The notes: generated from the sequence alone by a model not told the origin. 46,679 bases of DNA from JACNKJ01 sp964440095 (GCA_964440095.1 CAYTPZ010000014.1:1-46679), one strand, 5' to 3'. Positions 8,103 through 17,020 are shown, counted from the first letter of the stretch. Numbers and translations are program-made.

Positions 8103-9249
8103 ACCCAAACGCGTGCTCACCGGAAGTCACTATCTTGACGGTGACCATGCATGCACGGAAGGGGCTCTAGCCGCAGGATGCAATTTCATTGCAGGCTATC
8201 CCATCACACCGTCCACTGAAGTGGTCGAACGCTATGCGCGGCGCATTCCGAGCATCGGCGGAACCTTCATTCAAATGGAAGACGAGATCGCCTCCATCGC
8301 CGCCGTGCTTGGCGGAGTTTGGGGCGGCGCAAAATCCATGACGGTCACCAGCGGCCCCGGCTTCAGCCTGATGACAGAAAACATCGGCCTCGCGGCCATG
8401 CTGGAAACCCCTTGCGTCATCGTAAATGTGCAGCGCGCCGGCCCATCCACGGGCCTTCCCACCATGGTCGGCCAGGCCGATATCATGCAGGCCCGTTGGG
8501 GATCCCATGGCGATTACGAAGTCATCGCCCTGGCCCCCCAGTCACCGCAGGAAGCATTCTCACTCACCATCGAGGCATTCAATCTTTCTGAGAAATACCG
8601 CACGCCGGTCATGGTCATGCTCGACGAGTGCATCGGTCACATGACCGAACGGGTTGTCATTCCCGAGGCGAGTGAAATCCAGATCCTGCCGCGGCGCATG
8701 ACCGACAAACCCAAGGGCGAGTACCTGCCCTTCGAAGTCGGCGAGGACGGTATTCCCTCCATGGCTCACGCCGGCGACGGCCATCGTTATCACATTACCG
8801 GGCTCACCCACGACGAGCGTGGTTACCCGGCCATGGATTCCAAAACCCAGGACAGCCTGGTGCGGCGCCTCTGCGACAAGATTCGGGATAACGCCGAAGA
8901 GATCTGCATGCTTGAAGAGGAAGAAATCGAGGGCGCGGATGTGATTCTGCTGTCCTACGGCATCACCTCGCGAGTTTCTCGTGCGGCCATCGAAGCGGCC
9001 CGCGCCAAGGGCATCAAGGTGGGCAGTCTGCGCCTGCTCACGGTTTGGCCCTTCCCCGAGCATCGCATCAAGGAACTGGCCGGCAAGGTGAAGGCCTTCG
9101 TGGTTCCCGAAATCAATTACGGGCAGGTCAGTCTGGAAGTTGAGCGCTGCTGCGCAGGCAAATCGGAGACCATCCTCATCCCCCACATGGGAGGCACCGT
9201 GCACGACCCCGAGGACATCCTCAAGGCCATCGAGGAGGCGGCGAAATGA
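8089..9249 (+). CDS. korA: 2-oxoacid:ferredoxin oxidoreductase, alpha subunit
   Basis: Encodes 386 residues carrying the pyrimidine-binding and transketolase C-terminal-like domains of the alpha subunit. Recognisable blocks are AAGCNFIAGYPITPSTEV near residues 24-41, the QMEDEIASIAAVLGGVWGG region, SGPGFSLMTENIGLA, and GPSTGLPTMVGQAD. The C-terminal half (DVILLSYGITSRVSRAAI) is the domain that helps shape the active site. The start at ATG 8089 has a near-perfect AGGAGGTG upstream, inside korD. The PITPSTEV motif is shared by KorA and several other 2-oxoacid oxidoreductases, so 2-oxoglutarate is a likely but unproven substrate. Its stop overlaps the korB start in an ATGA arrangement. Confidence 0.9.
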   Translation: MQQAEPKRVLTGSHYLDGDHACTEGALAAGCNFIAGYPITPSTEVVERYARRIPSIGGTFIQMEDEIASIAAVLGGVWGGAKSMTVTSGPGFSLMTENIGLAAMLETPCVIVNVQRAGPSTGLPTMVGQADIMQARWGSHGDYEVIALAPQSPQEAFSLTIEAFNLSEKYRTPVMVMLDECIGHMTERVVIPEASEIQILPRRMTDKPKGEYLPFEVGEDGIPSMAHAGDGHRYHITGLTHDERGYPAMDSKTQDSLVRRLCDKIRDNAEEICMLEEEEIEGADVILLSYGITSRVSRAAIEAARAKGIKVGSLRLLTVWPFPEHRIKELAGKVKAFVVPEINYGQVSLEVERCCAGKSETILIPHMGGTVHDPEDILKAIEEAAK

Positions 9250-10163
9250 GCGATCTCAAGATGGATGCATGCTACGAAGACGTCGCGGAAGACCGTCATC
9301 CCATGGACCACCTGCTTCGGGCCGACCGCTTGCCGCACATCTGGTGCGCCACCTGCGGAATCGGCACCGTGGTGAAGTGCTTCGCCGAAGCCATCGACAA
9401 GGCCGGCATTGATTACGACGATGTGGCCATCGTTTCGGGTATCGGATGCACGGGACGTGTGGCGGGATACGTGAAGCTCGACAGCTATCACACGACCCAC
9501 GGCAGGGCCATACCCTTCGCCACGGGCATGAAGCTTGCCAATCCAAGAATGAAGGTTGTGGTGTTCAGCGGCGACGGCGACCTATTCGCCATCGGCGGCA
9601 ATCACATCATTCACGCGGCGCGGCGGAACATGGACATCACCGTGGTCTGCGTGAACAACTTCATCTACGGCATGACCGGGGGGCAGGCGGCTCCCACCAC
9701 GCCCAACACGGCCAATACCTCCACGACGCCCCACGGCGCCTTCGAGCAGCCCTTCAATCTGCCGCATCTCATGGAAGCCTGCGGTGCGGCCTACGTGGCG
9801 CGTTGGACGGCCCTGCACGTGCGGCGGCTCACCGAATCTTTCCAGGAAGCCCTGCTCAAGCCGGGATTCAGCTTCGTGGAAGCCATCGCCCCCTGCTCCA
9901 CGCTCTACGCACGGCGCAACAAACTGGGCAGTGGTTACGACCTCATGCGTTTCTATCACGACAACGCCGAGATCAAGCACGGCTCCGATCCGCGGGAAAT
10001 CGACATCGGGTATCAGAACAAGATCACCGTGGGCAAGTTCGTCGATCGCGATCGCCCCACCTGGAGTATGAAGAGCATGGAGCAGCTCGACGCGACGCTC
10101 GGTGAGAAGTACTACCTGCACGATGAAGCCTGCGAAATGTGCAAGGAGGACATCCATGCCTAG
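9246..10163 (+). CDS. korB: 2-oxoacid:ferredoxin oxidoreductase, beta (ThDP-binding) subunit
   Basis: Encodes 305 residues. It carries the thiamine-diphosphate motif, with GDGD at 109-112 and the closing NN at 137-138 (VVCVNNFIYGMTGGQ). Cysteines for a single [4Fe-4S] cluster are Cys34 and Cys37 (WCATCGIG), Cys68 (GIGCTGR) and a later Cys in the APCSTLY block. HTTHGRAIPFATGMKLANP is the usual beta-subunit signature. This subunit decarboxylates the 2-oxoacid and forms the acyl-CoA with korA. The ATG overlaps the korA TGA, and a GTG-free, ATG-initiated frame makes the start secure. The C-terminus overlaps the korC start by 8 bases. Confidence 0.92.
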   Translation: MSDLKMDACYEDVAEDRHPMDHLLRADRLPHIWCATCGIGTVVKCFAEAIDKAGIDYDDVAIVSGIGCTGRVAGYVKLDSYHTTHGRAIPFATGMKLANPRMKVVVFSGDGDLFAIGGNHIIHAARRNMDITVVCVNNFIYGMTGGQAAPTTPNTANTSTTPHGAFEQPFNLPHLMEACGAAYVARWTALHVRRLTESFQEALLKPGFSFVEAIAPCSTLYARRNKLGSGYDLMRFYHDNAEIKHGSDPREIDIGYQNKITVGKFVDRDRPTWSMKSMEQLDATLGEKYYLHDEACEMCKEDIHA

Positions 10164-10707
10164 GAAGGAAATCCGCATCACGGGATACGGCGGCCAGGGT
10201 GTCATCCTGACCGGCTACATCTTCGGCAAGGCAGCGGCGATTTTCGGAGGCCTGCACTCCACCATGACCCAGAGCTTCGGTCCCGAGGCACGCGGAAGTG
10301 CCTGCGCCTCCGCTCTGGTGGTAGACGATAATGTCATCGCCTACCCCTACATGCGCGATACGGACATCCTCATCGCGCTGAGTCGCGAGGGATATGAGAA
10401 GTACGCCGACGAGCTCAGCGATGACGGTATTTTGGTTTACGACGCCGACCTCGTTACCCCTCACGCAGACTCCACGGCAAAAACCTTCGGCATTCAGGCG
10501 GCGCGTCTGGCCGAGGAACTGGGCAATCGCATCGTCCAGAATATTGTCGTAGTGGGATTCACCACAGCGGTTACCGGCATTATCGATCGGGAAGCGGTGG
10601 CGAAAGCGGTGGAAAGCTCGGTACCCGGAAGCACCATCGAACTCAACCTCAAGGCCTTTGCAACAGGCTACGAGGAAGGTCAAAAACTACTGGCCCCCGT
10701 GGGCTAG
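10156..10707 (+). CDS. korC: 2-oxoacid:ferredoxin oxidoreductase, gamma subunit
   Basis: Encodes 183 residues of the gamma family: an N-terminal ITGYGGQGVILTGYIFGKAA block (near 8-27), SFGPEARGSACASALVV, and a Rossmann-like remainder. The gamma subunit contributes to CoA binding and assembly. ATG 10156 has AAGGAGGA upstream, inside the end of korB. The 34-base gap to the following flavoprotein gene, with its own strong Shine-Dalgarno and no terminator, argues that the operon continues, tying this oxidoreductase to the Hdr-type genes. Confidence 0.9.
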   Translation: MPRKEIRITGYGGQGVILTGYIFGKAAAIFGGLHSTMTQSFGPEARGSACASALVVDDNVIAYPYMRDTDILIALSREGYEKYADELSDDGILVYDADLVTPHADSTAKTFGIQAARLAEELGNRIVQNIVVVGFTTAVTGIIDREAVAKAVESSVPGSTIELNLKAFATGYEEGQKLLAPVG

Positions 10708-10741
10708 TGAAGCGCGGCGCTAGGTCCGCCTGAGGAGGATC

Positions 10742-12742
10742 TTGGTAAAGCCCCTCTGGAATTCGGGATTCCCCGAGAGCTTCTGGCAAGCCCTTGAAAC
10801 GGGTGGCATCCAAATGGATTTGGGCGGTCGTTATGGCCCAAGGTTGCTTCAGCGTATCGACGCTTCGCCCTGTCACGCGGCCTGCCCGGCCGGCGTGAAT
10901 GTGAAGGGATACGTGGGCCTCATCGCCGACGGCAAGTTTCGCGAGGCCGTGGAGTTGGTTCGCAAAGACTGTCCGCTACCCGGAATCTGTGGACGTGTTT
11001 GCACCCACCCCTGCGAGCTTAACTGTCGTCGCAGCGACCTGGATGATCCCCTCGCTATTCGCTTGCTTAAACGCTTCGTGGCCGATTGGGAACTGGAAAA
11101 CCCAGGTCCGGCGCCGGCGCGCGTTGCGGGAAGTCGTCCTGAAAAAGTGGCCGTCATCGGTGCGGGCCCCGCGGGTTTGGCGGCGGCCTTCGACCTGGCG
11201 AATCTGGGCTACGGTGTCACCGTTTACGAATCGGAGGAAACGGCCGGCGGCATGCTGGTGCAGTGCATCCCCTCCTTCCGTCTTCCCCGAGAAGTTGTGG
11301 CCGGTGAAGTGGCCCACATCGAATCCTTGGGCGTGGAGATCAAGACGGGCGTTCGCGTGGGCAAGGACATCAGCCTGGAAGAACTTCGCGATCAGGGATA
11401 CGCAGCCATCATTCTGACTTTGGGCGCAGCCCTCGGCAAGAAGATGAACATTCCCGGCGAACGTGAAAATACGGGAGTGTTCGACTGCCTTACCTTCCTG
11501 CGCATGGCCAGCAAGGGCGAAGCGATTCCAAAGGGCAAGAGCCTGATCGTGGTCGGCGGCGGCATGAGCGCCATGGACGCAGCCCGCACAGCTCGTCGGC
11601 TTGGCTTCGAAAAGGTGGAAGTGGTCTACCGGCGCACCAAGGAAGAAATGCCGGCCGTGCCCGAAGAAGTCGTGGAAGCCGAAAACGAAGGGGTCACTTT
11701 TACTTTCCTGGCAGGGCCTATGGAAGTGATCGGCAAAAAGGGCAAGGTTGCGGGACTGCTCTGTCAGCGCATGGAATTGGGCGAGCCCGATGAGAGCGGT
11801 CGTCGCCGGCCTGTGCCCATCAAGGGTGACACTTTCACGGTGAAAGCCGATCTCATTGTTCCGGCCATCAGCCAGGAAGCCAACTTGGATCTGCTCCCCG
11901 AGAATCTGCCCTTCAAGAAGAGCAGTTGGGGTACCCTGGAAGCTGATTCGGCAACTCTCATGACCGACGTGGAAGGCGTTTTCGCCGCGGGCGATTTGGT
12001 GCTCGGGCCCGATACCGTTATCGGAGCCATCGCTCATGGACATCGCGCAGCCAAGGCCGCTCACGCCTGGCTCGAGGGACGTCCCATTAAAGACGAGACG
12101 CAGCGGCCCATCGAAGTGGGCGTGCAACCTCCCCTACCCACCGAACGCAAACGCGCCATTCAGCCAGAGCTTCCCGTGAAAAAACGTGGTGGCTTCGACG
12201 AAGTTGAACTTGGATTCGCCCAGGATCTTGCGGTGCGTGAGGCAGAACGCTGCTTGCGCTGCGGGCCCTGCGATGAGTGCCAGACCTGCGCGGGCGAGTG
12301 TCGCTATCGCATCGGGCTGCTTTCCTTCCAGGACAATGGTCACAATGTTCCGCTATTCATCCGCATTCCCGAGAACGATGAGCAGTTCCCCCTTCCACTG
12401 AAACCCGAGCCGGTGGCTCTGGAGTGGAAGACTCGGCGTGAGGGCAAGAAGGTCATCGAGCGCTTGGGCATGAGGCTCTCCAGCCTGGTCTGCCAGGTAA
12501 ACGAAAAACTCTGCCGCGGTTGTGAGGACTGCCTGAAAGGATGCGACTACGAGGCCATCCTTATGGAGCCTCGCGGCGAAGGAGTGCAAGTGGCCAGAGT
12601 CCTGGCCGACCGTTGCAAGGGATGTGGGAATTGCGTTCCGCTCTGTCCCACCCAGGCCATGGTGCCCGGATACTTCCGCAACGATTTCGTGAGACGCGAG
12701 ATCGATGCCCTACTTCGGGAAAGCGCGGAGGTGAAGTCATGA
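10742..12742 (+). CDS. GltD-like NAD(P)H/FAD oxidoreductase with C-terminal ferredoxin domains
   Basis: Encodes 666 residues. An N-terminal GltD-type iron-sulfur domain has cysteines at 44, 48, 77, 83, 87, 91 and 95. Two nucleotide-binding folds follow: FAD at GAGPAGLAAA (140-149) and NAD(P)H at VVGGGMSAMDAA (270-281), with the FAD-closing AAGDLVLGPDT near 415-425. A cysteine-rich linker (504-520, CLRCGPCDECQTCAGEC) precedes two 4Fe-4S motifs (591/594/597/601 and 625/628/631/635). Proteins of this type exchange electrons with NAD(P)H and pass them through FeS clusters. Here the partners are probably MvhD and HdrA. The start is TTG 10742 behind AGGAGG with a short 3-base spacer; ATG 10814 is a possible alternative. 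The ATGA overlap with mvhD supports one complex. It is not ordinary glutamate synthase, since no gltB neighbour is present. Confidence 0.85.
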   Translation: MVKPLWNSGFPESFWQALETGGIQMDLGGRYGPRLLQRIDASPCHAACPAGVNVKGYVGLIADGKFREAVELVRKDCPLPGICGRVCTHPCELNCRRSDLDDPLAIRLLKRFVADWELENPGPAPARVAGSRPEKVAVIGAGPAGLAAAFDLANLGYGVTVYESEETAGGMLVQCIPSFRLPREVVAGEVAHIESLGVEIKTGVRVGKDISLEELRDQGYAAIILTLGAALGKKMNIPGERENTGVFDCLTFLRMASKGEAIPKGKSLIVVGGGMSAMDAARTARRLGFEKVEVVYRRTKEEMPAVPEEVVEAENEGVTFTFLAGPMEVIGKKGKVAGLLCQRMELGEPDESGRRRPVPIKGDTFTVKADLIVPAISQEANLDLLPENLPFKKSSWGTLEADSATLMTDVEGVFAAGDLVLGPDTVIGAIAHGHRAAKAAHAWLEGRPIKDETQRPIEVGVQPPLPTERKRAIQPELPVKKRGGFDEVELGFAQDLAVREAERCLRCGPCDECQTCAGECRYRIGLLSFQDNGHNVPLFIRIPENDEQFPLPLKPEPVALEWKTRREGKKVIERLGMRLSSLVCQVNEKLCRGCEDCLKGCDYEAILMEPRGEGVQVARVLADRCKGCGNCVPLCPTQAMVPGYFRNDFVRREIDALLRESAEVKS

Positions 12743-13176
12743 AAACCATCGAAGGCAACTGGAAGCCCCGCCTCATGATATTTTCCTGCAAATGGTGCTT
12801 CCCTCTGGGTCTTGAAGAAGAAAAGCGCTTGCCCGAGGGCAGTTCCGTGCTGCGCAGCCTTTGCTCGGGGCGCATTCACCCCTCCTTCGTGTTCCAGGCT
12901 TTCGAGTCGGGTGCCGACGGTGTGTTCATCGCGGCCTGTGAGGACGGCGATTGCCACTATGGCACAGGCACAGAAATGCTCGAGAACACCATCGGGCGCG
13001 TGGATCCGCTGCTGGACATGATCGGCATCGAATCCAGTCGCTTCCGAGTGCGCTATTTTCCACCCGGCAAGGCCGACATGATTTTGGAATCGGTCCAGGA
13101 GTTCCGCGACCAACTTGAGGCCACCGGCCCACGGGGTCCGCTGAGTTCCACGCCCCATCTCACGGAGGTGAAGTAA
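12739..13176 (+). CDS. mvhD: MvhD-like hydrogenase/heterodisulfide reductase iron-sulfur subunit
   Basis: Encodes 145 residues of the MvhD/FlpD family, which carries one [2Fe-2S] cluster and links an electron donor to HdrA. The conserved set is present: CKWC (Cys17, Cys20), RSLCSGRIHPSFVFQAF (Cys42), and AACEDGDCHYGTG (Cys67, Cys72). The ATG overlaps the stop of the GltD-like gene, and the stop overlaps the start of the next gene. It probably delivers electrons from the GltD-like NAD(P)H module. A second MvhD domain is fused to HdrA three genes later, so the operon encodes two copies, which is unusual. Confidence 0.85.
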   Translation: MKTIEGNWKPRLMIFSCKWCFPLGLEEEKRLPEGSSVLRSLCSGRIHPSFVFQAFESGADGVFIAACEDGDCHYGTGTEMLENTIGRVDPLLDMIGIESSRFRVRYFPPGKADMILESVQEFRDQLEATGPRGPLSSTPHLTEVK

Positions 13177-14327
13177 TGCTGCTGCGAGAAGCGCTCCGTG
13201 AAACTCATGCCACCCTTTGCCAGGATTGCGGAAAATGCACGGGTGTTTGTCCCGTGTCCCGTTACGATGAGGAATTCTCTCCGCGAATGGTGGTGACTCA
13301 TGCGGTGCACGCACCCACGGGTCAGGCGCCGGCCAAGTTCAATCTTTGTCTAACCTGCAAGCTGTGCAGCCTGGTCTGCCCTTCCGATGTGGATTACTCC
13401 CAGTTCACGCGCAAGGGGCGCGAGGTGCTTCGTGAAGATGGCGCCGATCCCGCCTGTTCACATGGCGCGGTCTTCCAGCACATGATGCGCATTATGTCGC
13501 AAAATGGGCGCGAGCAGAACCGCCTGAGCTGGGTTCCGAAAGAAGCCAAGACTCAGACCCAGGGCGAGCTTCTCTACTTCACGGGCTGCATGCCCTTCTA
13601 CGACAGTTACTACACGCACCTGGGAACCGATACACAGCGCATCGGCAAGGACACGCTTCGTGTGCTCAATGCTTTGGGTGAAGAGCCCGTATTGCTGCCT
13701 GATGAGCTCTGCTGTGGTCACGATCTCTATTGGAGCGGTGACGAGGAAGCCGCTGCGAAACTCGCCAAGAAGAATGTGGCGAGGATCGCGGCATCGGGTG
13801 CCAAGACGGTGGTTTCATCTTGCCCCGAGTGCGTCTTCATGCTGCGAGAGGCCTACCCCAAACTGGCGGGTGAGGCCCCCTACGAGGCGCTGCACCTCTC
13901 CGAGTATCTGGCGCGCAAGCGTGATGAGGGTGCGGTGGAGCTGGCCGGCCTCGAGGGAGATGTCACCTTCCAGGATCCCTGTCGCCTCAGCCGCCATCTT
14001 GACGAGGCAGAGGCTCCCCGTGCCGCGCTGAACGAGATCTTCGGTGAGAGTTTCCACGAGATGGAGCATCACGGGAAAGACAGCGTCTGCTGCGGAACCT
14101 CGGGCTGGATGCACTGCAACGCAGTTTCCAAGCGCATTCAAACCGAGCGGCTTCGCGAAGCGGTCGACTCCGGCGCCGAGACCTTGGTCACGGCCTGTCC
14201 CAAATGTCAGATTCATTTGCGCTGCGCCCAGGCCAGCGAAAAGGATGATCGATTAAGCAGTCTCCGAATCCGTGACTTCGCCACGGTTGTGGCCGAGTCC
14301 ATCGATGGAGGTAATGGTTCATGGTAA
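13176..14327 (+). CDS. HdrC-HdrB fusion (HdrD-like heterodisulfide reductase catalytic subunit)
   Basis: Encodes 383 residues. The N-terminal ferredoxin part (HdrC-like) has Cys15/18/21/25 and Cys58/61/64/68. It is fused to two CCG domains (HdrB-like). The first uses Cys138, Cys179-180 and Cys216/219; the second uses Cys269, Cys305-306 and Cys341/344. CCG domains bind the noncubane [4Fe-4S] clusters that reduce disulfides in HdrB, and also occur in GlpC and lactate oxidase subunits. The fused layout resembles methanogen HdrD. The start at 13176 sits behind GGAGGTGA and overlaps the previous TAA by one base. The substrate is unknown. In a non-methanogen it could be a thiol-disulfide cofactor or another acceptor. 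Its place beside hdrA supports the Hdr assignment over GlpC. Confidence 0.82.
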   Translation: MLLREALRETHATLCQDCGKCTGVCPVSRYDEEFSPRMVVTHAVHAPTGQAPAKFNLCLTCKLCSLVCPSDVDYSQFTRKGREVLREDGADPACSHGAVFQHMMRIMSQNGREQNRLSWVPKEAKTQTQGELLYFTGCMPFYDSYYTHLGTDTQRIGKDTLRVLNALGEEPVLLPDELCCGHDLYWSGDEEAAAKLAKKNVARIAASGAKTVVSSCPECVFMLREAYPKLAGEAPYEALHLSEYLARKRDEGAVELAGLEGDVTFQDPCRLSRHLDEAEAPRAALNEIFGESFHEMEHHGKDSVCCGTSGWMHCNAVSKRIQTERLREAVDSGAETLVTACPKCQIHLRCAQASEKDDRLSSLRIRDFATVVAESIDGGNGSW

Positions 14328-16819
14328 AACCGCAGGACCTTCGCATCGGCGTGTTCGTCTGCGATTGCGGAAAGAACATCGCCGGCACGGTCGACACGGC
14401 GGAGGTCGCGAAGTTCGCGGCGACCCTGCCTGATGTTGTGGCGGTGGTAGGTAACAAGTACACCTGTGCGGATCCCGGGCAGATGGAGATCATGAAGGCG
14501 GTGCATGAGCACAAGCTCAATCGCGTCGTCGTGGCCTCCTGCACGCCCAAGATCCACGAGCCGACGTTTCGGAATTGCCTAAAGGAGGCGGGACTGAACC
14601 CCTACCTCCTGGAAATGGCGAACATCCGGGAACACGTCAGCTGGGTGCACTCTGGGCAGAAGGAAGAGGCAACAGCCAAGGCCAAAGACCTGGTCGCTTC
14701 CTCCGTGGCCCGTGCCCGATTCCTGGAGCCGCAGATCGAGACCGAAGTTCCGGTTACCAAAGCTGCATTGGTCGTTGGAGGAGGAGTCGCGGGAATACAG
14801 TCCGCACTCGACCTGGCCGATCAGGGACACTACGTCTATCTGGTGGAAAAGGAGGCGAGCATCGGTGGGATTATGGCCGCGTTGGACAAGACCTATCCCA
14901 CAATGGATTGCTCTATATGAATTCTGGGGCCCAAAATGATGGATGTCGGTCGGCATCCCAAGATCAAGCTCCTCACCAGTTCTGAAGTAGAAAACGTCAC
15001 CGGTTTCGTAGGCAACTTCCACGTTACGATTCGGAAGAAGGCCAAATACGTGGACGAAGTGGAATGCACCGCCTGCGGCGAGTGCGTCGAAGTTTGTCCC
15101 GTGGTCGTGCCGGATGAATACCAGGAAGGGCTTTCCAGCCGGAAAGCGATCTACATCCCCTTCCCGCAGTCGGTGCCTTCGTCCTTCCTCATAGACATGG
15201 AACACTGCCTGGGCACCAATCCCATCGCCTGCGGCAAGTGCAAGGAAGCCTGCGAGAAGAAGTGCATCGACTACGATATGGAAGAGGAGTTCGTGAATGT
15301 GGAAGTGGGTGCCATCATCGTCGCCACCGGCGCGGACGTCTACGATCCCACCGAGTACGACGAGTATGGTTATACGCGCTTCCCGAACGTCATCACCTCG
15401 ATGGAGTTCGAGCGGCTGATCTGTGCGGGCGGCCCCACCGAAGGACACTTCATGCGGCCGTCGGATCAGGAGCGTCCCAAACGCGTCGGCTTTATTCAGT
15501 GCGTCGGCTCGCGGGACCTGAGTCCCAAAGGCAACCCCTACTGCAGCAATATCTGTTGCATGAACACGGTCAAATCCACGCTGCTTTTGGCGGATCACTA
15601 TCCCGACAGCGAAAGCTCGGTGTTCTACATGGACATCCGCGCATTCGGCAAGGGATTCGAAGATCTCTATCGTCGCAGCAAGGACGAGGGCGTTCGTTAC
15701 GTGCGCGGCCTTCCCGGCGCGGTCGAGGAAGATCCTGTCACACACAACCTCAAGATCACGGTTGAGAATACGACCACCGGCAAGCTCGAGAAGCATGAGC
15801 TGGACATGGTGGTGCTGGCGACCGGGCTTATCCCCCGTCGCGACGGCGCCCCCATCAAGAAACTGCTCAACCTCTCGAACACTTCGGACGGCTTCTACAT
15901 GGAAAGCCATCCCAAGCTCAAGCCGGTGGACGCTCCCAGCCGCGGCGTTTATTTCGCGGGTTGCAACGAGTTCCCCAAGGACGTGAAAGATACGGTCACA
16001 CAGGCCAGCGCGGCTTCGAGCCGGGCGAGCATTCTGCTGAACGCGGGCAAGGTGACCATCGAGGCCATCACCTCGGTGATCGATCATACCTACTGCACCC
16101 AGTGCGGCATCTGCTCGACGGTCTGTCCCTACGGGGCCATCACCAAGCCCGACAAGAAGGGCGGCATCTTCCCAGAGGTCATCGAAGCGGCCTGTGCCGG
16201 TTGCGGAACCTGCGCCTCGGAATGCCCCACCGACGTCATCAAGATGCGTCACTACGACGACGACCAGATCTACGCTCAGATCGAAGCCATTTGCGCGGAG
16301 AAGGCCCACGAGAAAGTGCTCACCTTCGCCTGCAACTGGTGCTCGTATCCGGGTGCGGACCTGGCCGGCACCAACCGATCCCAGTACCCCGCACACGCGC
16401 GCCTTATCCGCACCATGTGCAGCGGACGCGTGGACGAAGACTTCGTTCTCGAAGCATTCCGACAGGGCGCGGGCATGGTTTTGGTGAGCGGTTGCCACTT
16501 CTCCGATTGCCACTACATCAATGCGGTGCAGTGGACGCAGAAGCGAGTCGAGAAGCTCTGGAACCGTCTTGAAAAGCTGGGCATTCGCCCCGAGCGTTTG
16601 CAGCTCGAGTGGATCAGCGCGGCTCAGGGCAGCAAATTCGCCAAGGTAATGAAGGATCTGGACCGCATGCGCAAGTTCGTCACTCTCGAGGAAATCGAGG
16701 AGACCCAGCGCATCCTGGACGAGGAGATGGGCAAGGTTTCAGCCCGCAAGGAGAAACAGCGTGCCAACATCATCAAGCGCCGGGAAGGCGGCGATGTGAA
16801 GGAGGTGCCCATTGGCTGA
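14321..16819 (+). CDS. hdrA: HdrA-MvhD fusion, probable selenoprotein (UGA at codon 200)
   Basis: The full-length product has 832 residues if the in-frame TGA at 14918-14920 is read as selenocysteine. Before it are the HdrA N-domain and an FAD-binding GGGVAGIQSALDLA (153-166), then TMDCSI. Directly after the TGA the frame continues ILGPKMMDVGRHPKI, exactly as in HdrA proteins, where this position is Cys or Sec. Next come an inserted ferredoxin (Cys249/252/255/259), the QCVGSRD...YCSNICC cluster site, two Fer4 motifs from about residue 592, and from about 665 an MvhD domain (ACNWCSY, MCSGRVDEDF, GCHFSDCHY). HdrA is the flavin-bifurcating subunit, and Sec-HdrA is known in methanococci and some bacteria. 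A conventional gene caller would split it into 14321-14920 and 14936-16819. It starts inside the end of the HdrCB gene. Confidence 0.88.
14941..14958 (+). promoter_or_regulatory. Bacterial SECIS-like hairpin downstream of the hdrA UGA
   Basis: GGATGTC-GGTC-GGCATCC folds into a 7-bp stem (one G-U pair) with a GGTC apical loop. It begins 20 bases after the UGA, with the loop GG 28 bases after it. Bacterial SECIS elements place a short stem with G near the start of the apical loop at about this distance; E. coli fdhF also presents GGUC. It lies within the coding sequence, as expected for bacteria. Confidence 0.65.
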
Positions 16820-16955
16820 GTCGACCGTAACCTTCCACTGCCTAAGTTGCGGGCATAAGTATCAGGGTCCCTACGACCCCAAAGTGCCCAAGGAGCGCTC
16901 CTGTCCGGAGTGCCACAGCAACAGTGTTAGGCCCTTGCCCAAGGGCAAGGACTAG
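16812..16955 (+). CDS. Small zinc-ribbon protein
   Basis: A 47-residue protein starting at TTG 16812, with AAGGAGGTG (16799-16807) ideally placed inside the end of hdrA. Two CxxC pairs, Cys10/Cys13 (CLSCGHKY) and Cys31/Cys34 (CPECHS), form a typical zinc-ribbon or rubredoxin-like knuckle. The C-terminus is basic (RPLPKGKD). It overlaps hdrA by 8 bases and is the last gene before the operon terminator, so it is co-expressed with the Kor-Hdr complex. Its role is unknown: an accessory metal-binding subunit, electron carrier or regulator are all possible. Confidence 0.8.
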   Translation: MAESTVTFHCLSCGHKYQGPYDPKVPKERSCPECHSNSVRPLPKGKD

Positions 16956-16985
16956 GACGGAGAACCAGGACTGAGAACTTGAACG

Positions 16986-17020
16986 AAAACCCTTCTCCCA
17001 TCTAAGGAGAAGGGTTTTTT
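16986..17020 (+). terminator. Intrinsic terminator of the kor-hdr operon
   Basis: AAAACCCTTCTCC (16986-16998) pairs with GGAGAAGGGTTTT (17006-17018) around a 7-base loop, giving a 13-bp stem that runs into a six-T tract. A flanking inverted repeat (ACTGAGAACT upstream, AGTTCTCAGT downstream) could extend the structure. It closes the operon 30 bases after the zinc-ribbon gene. Confidence 0.9.
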
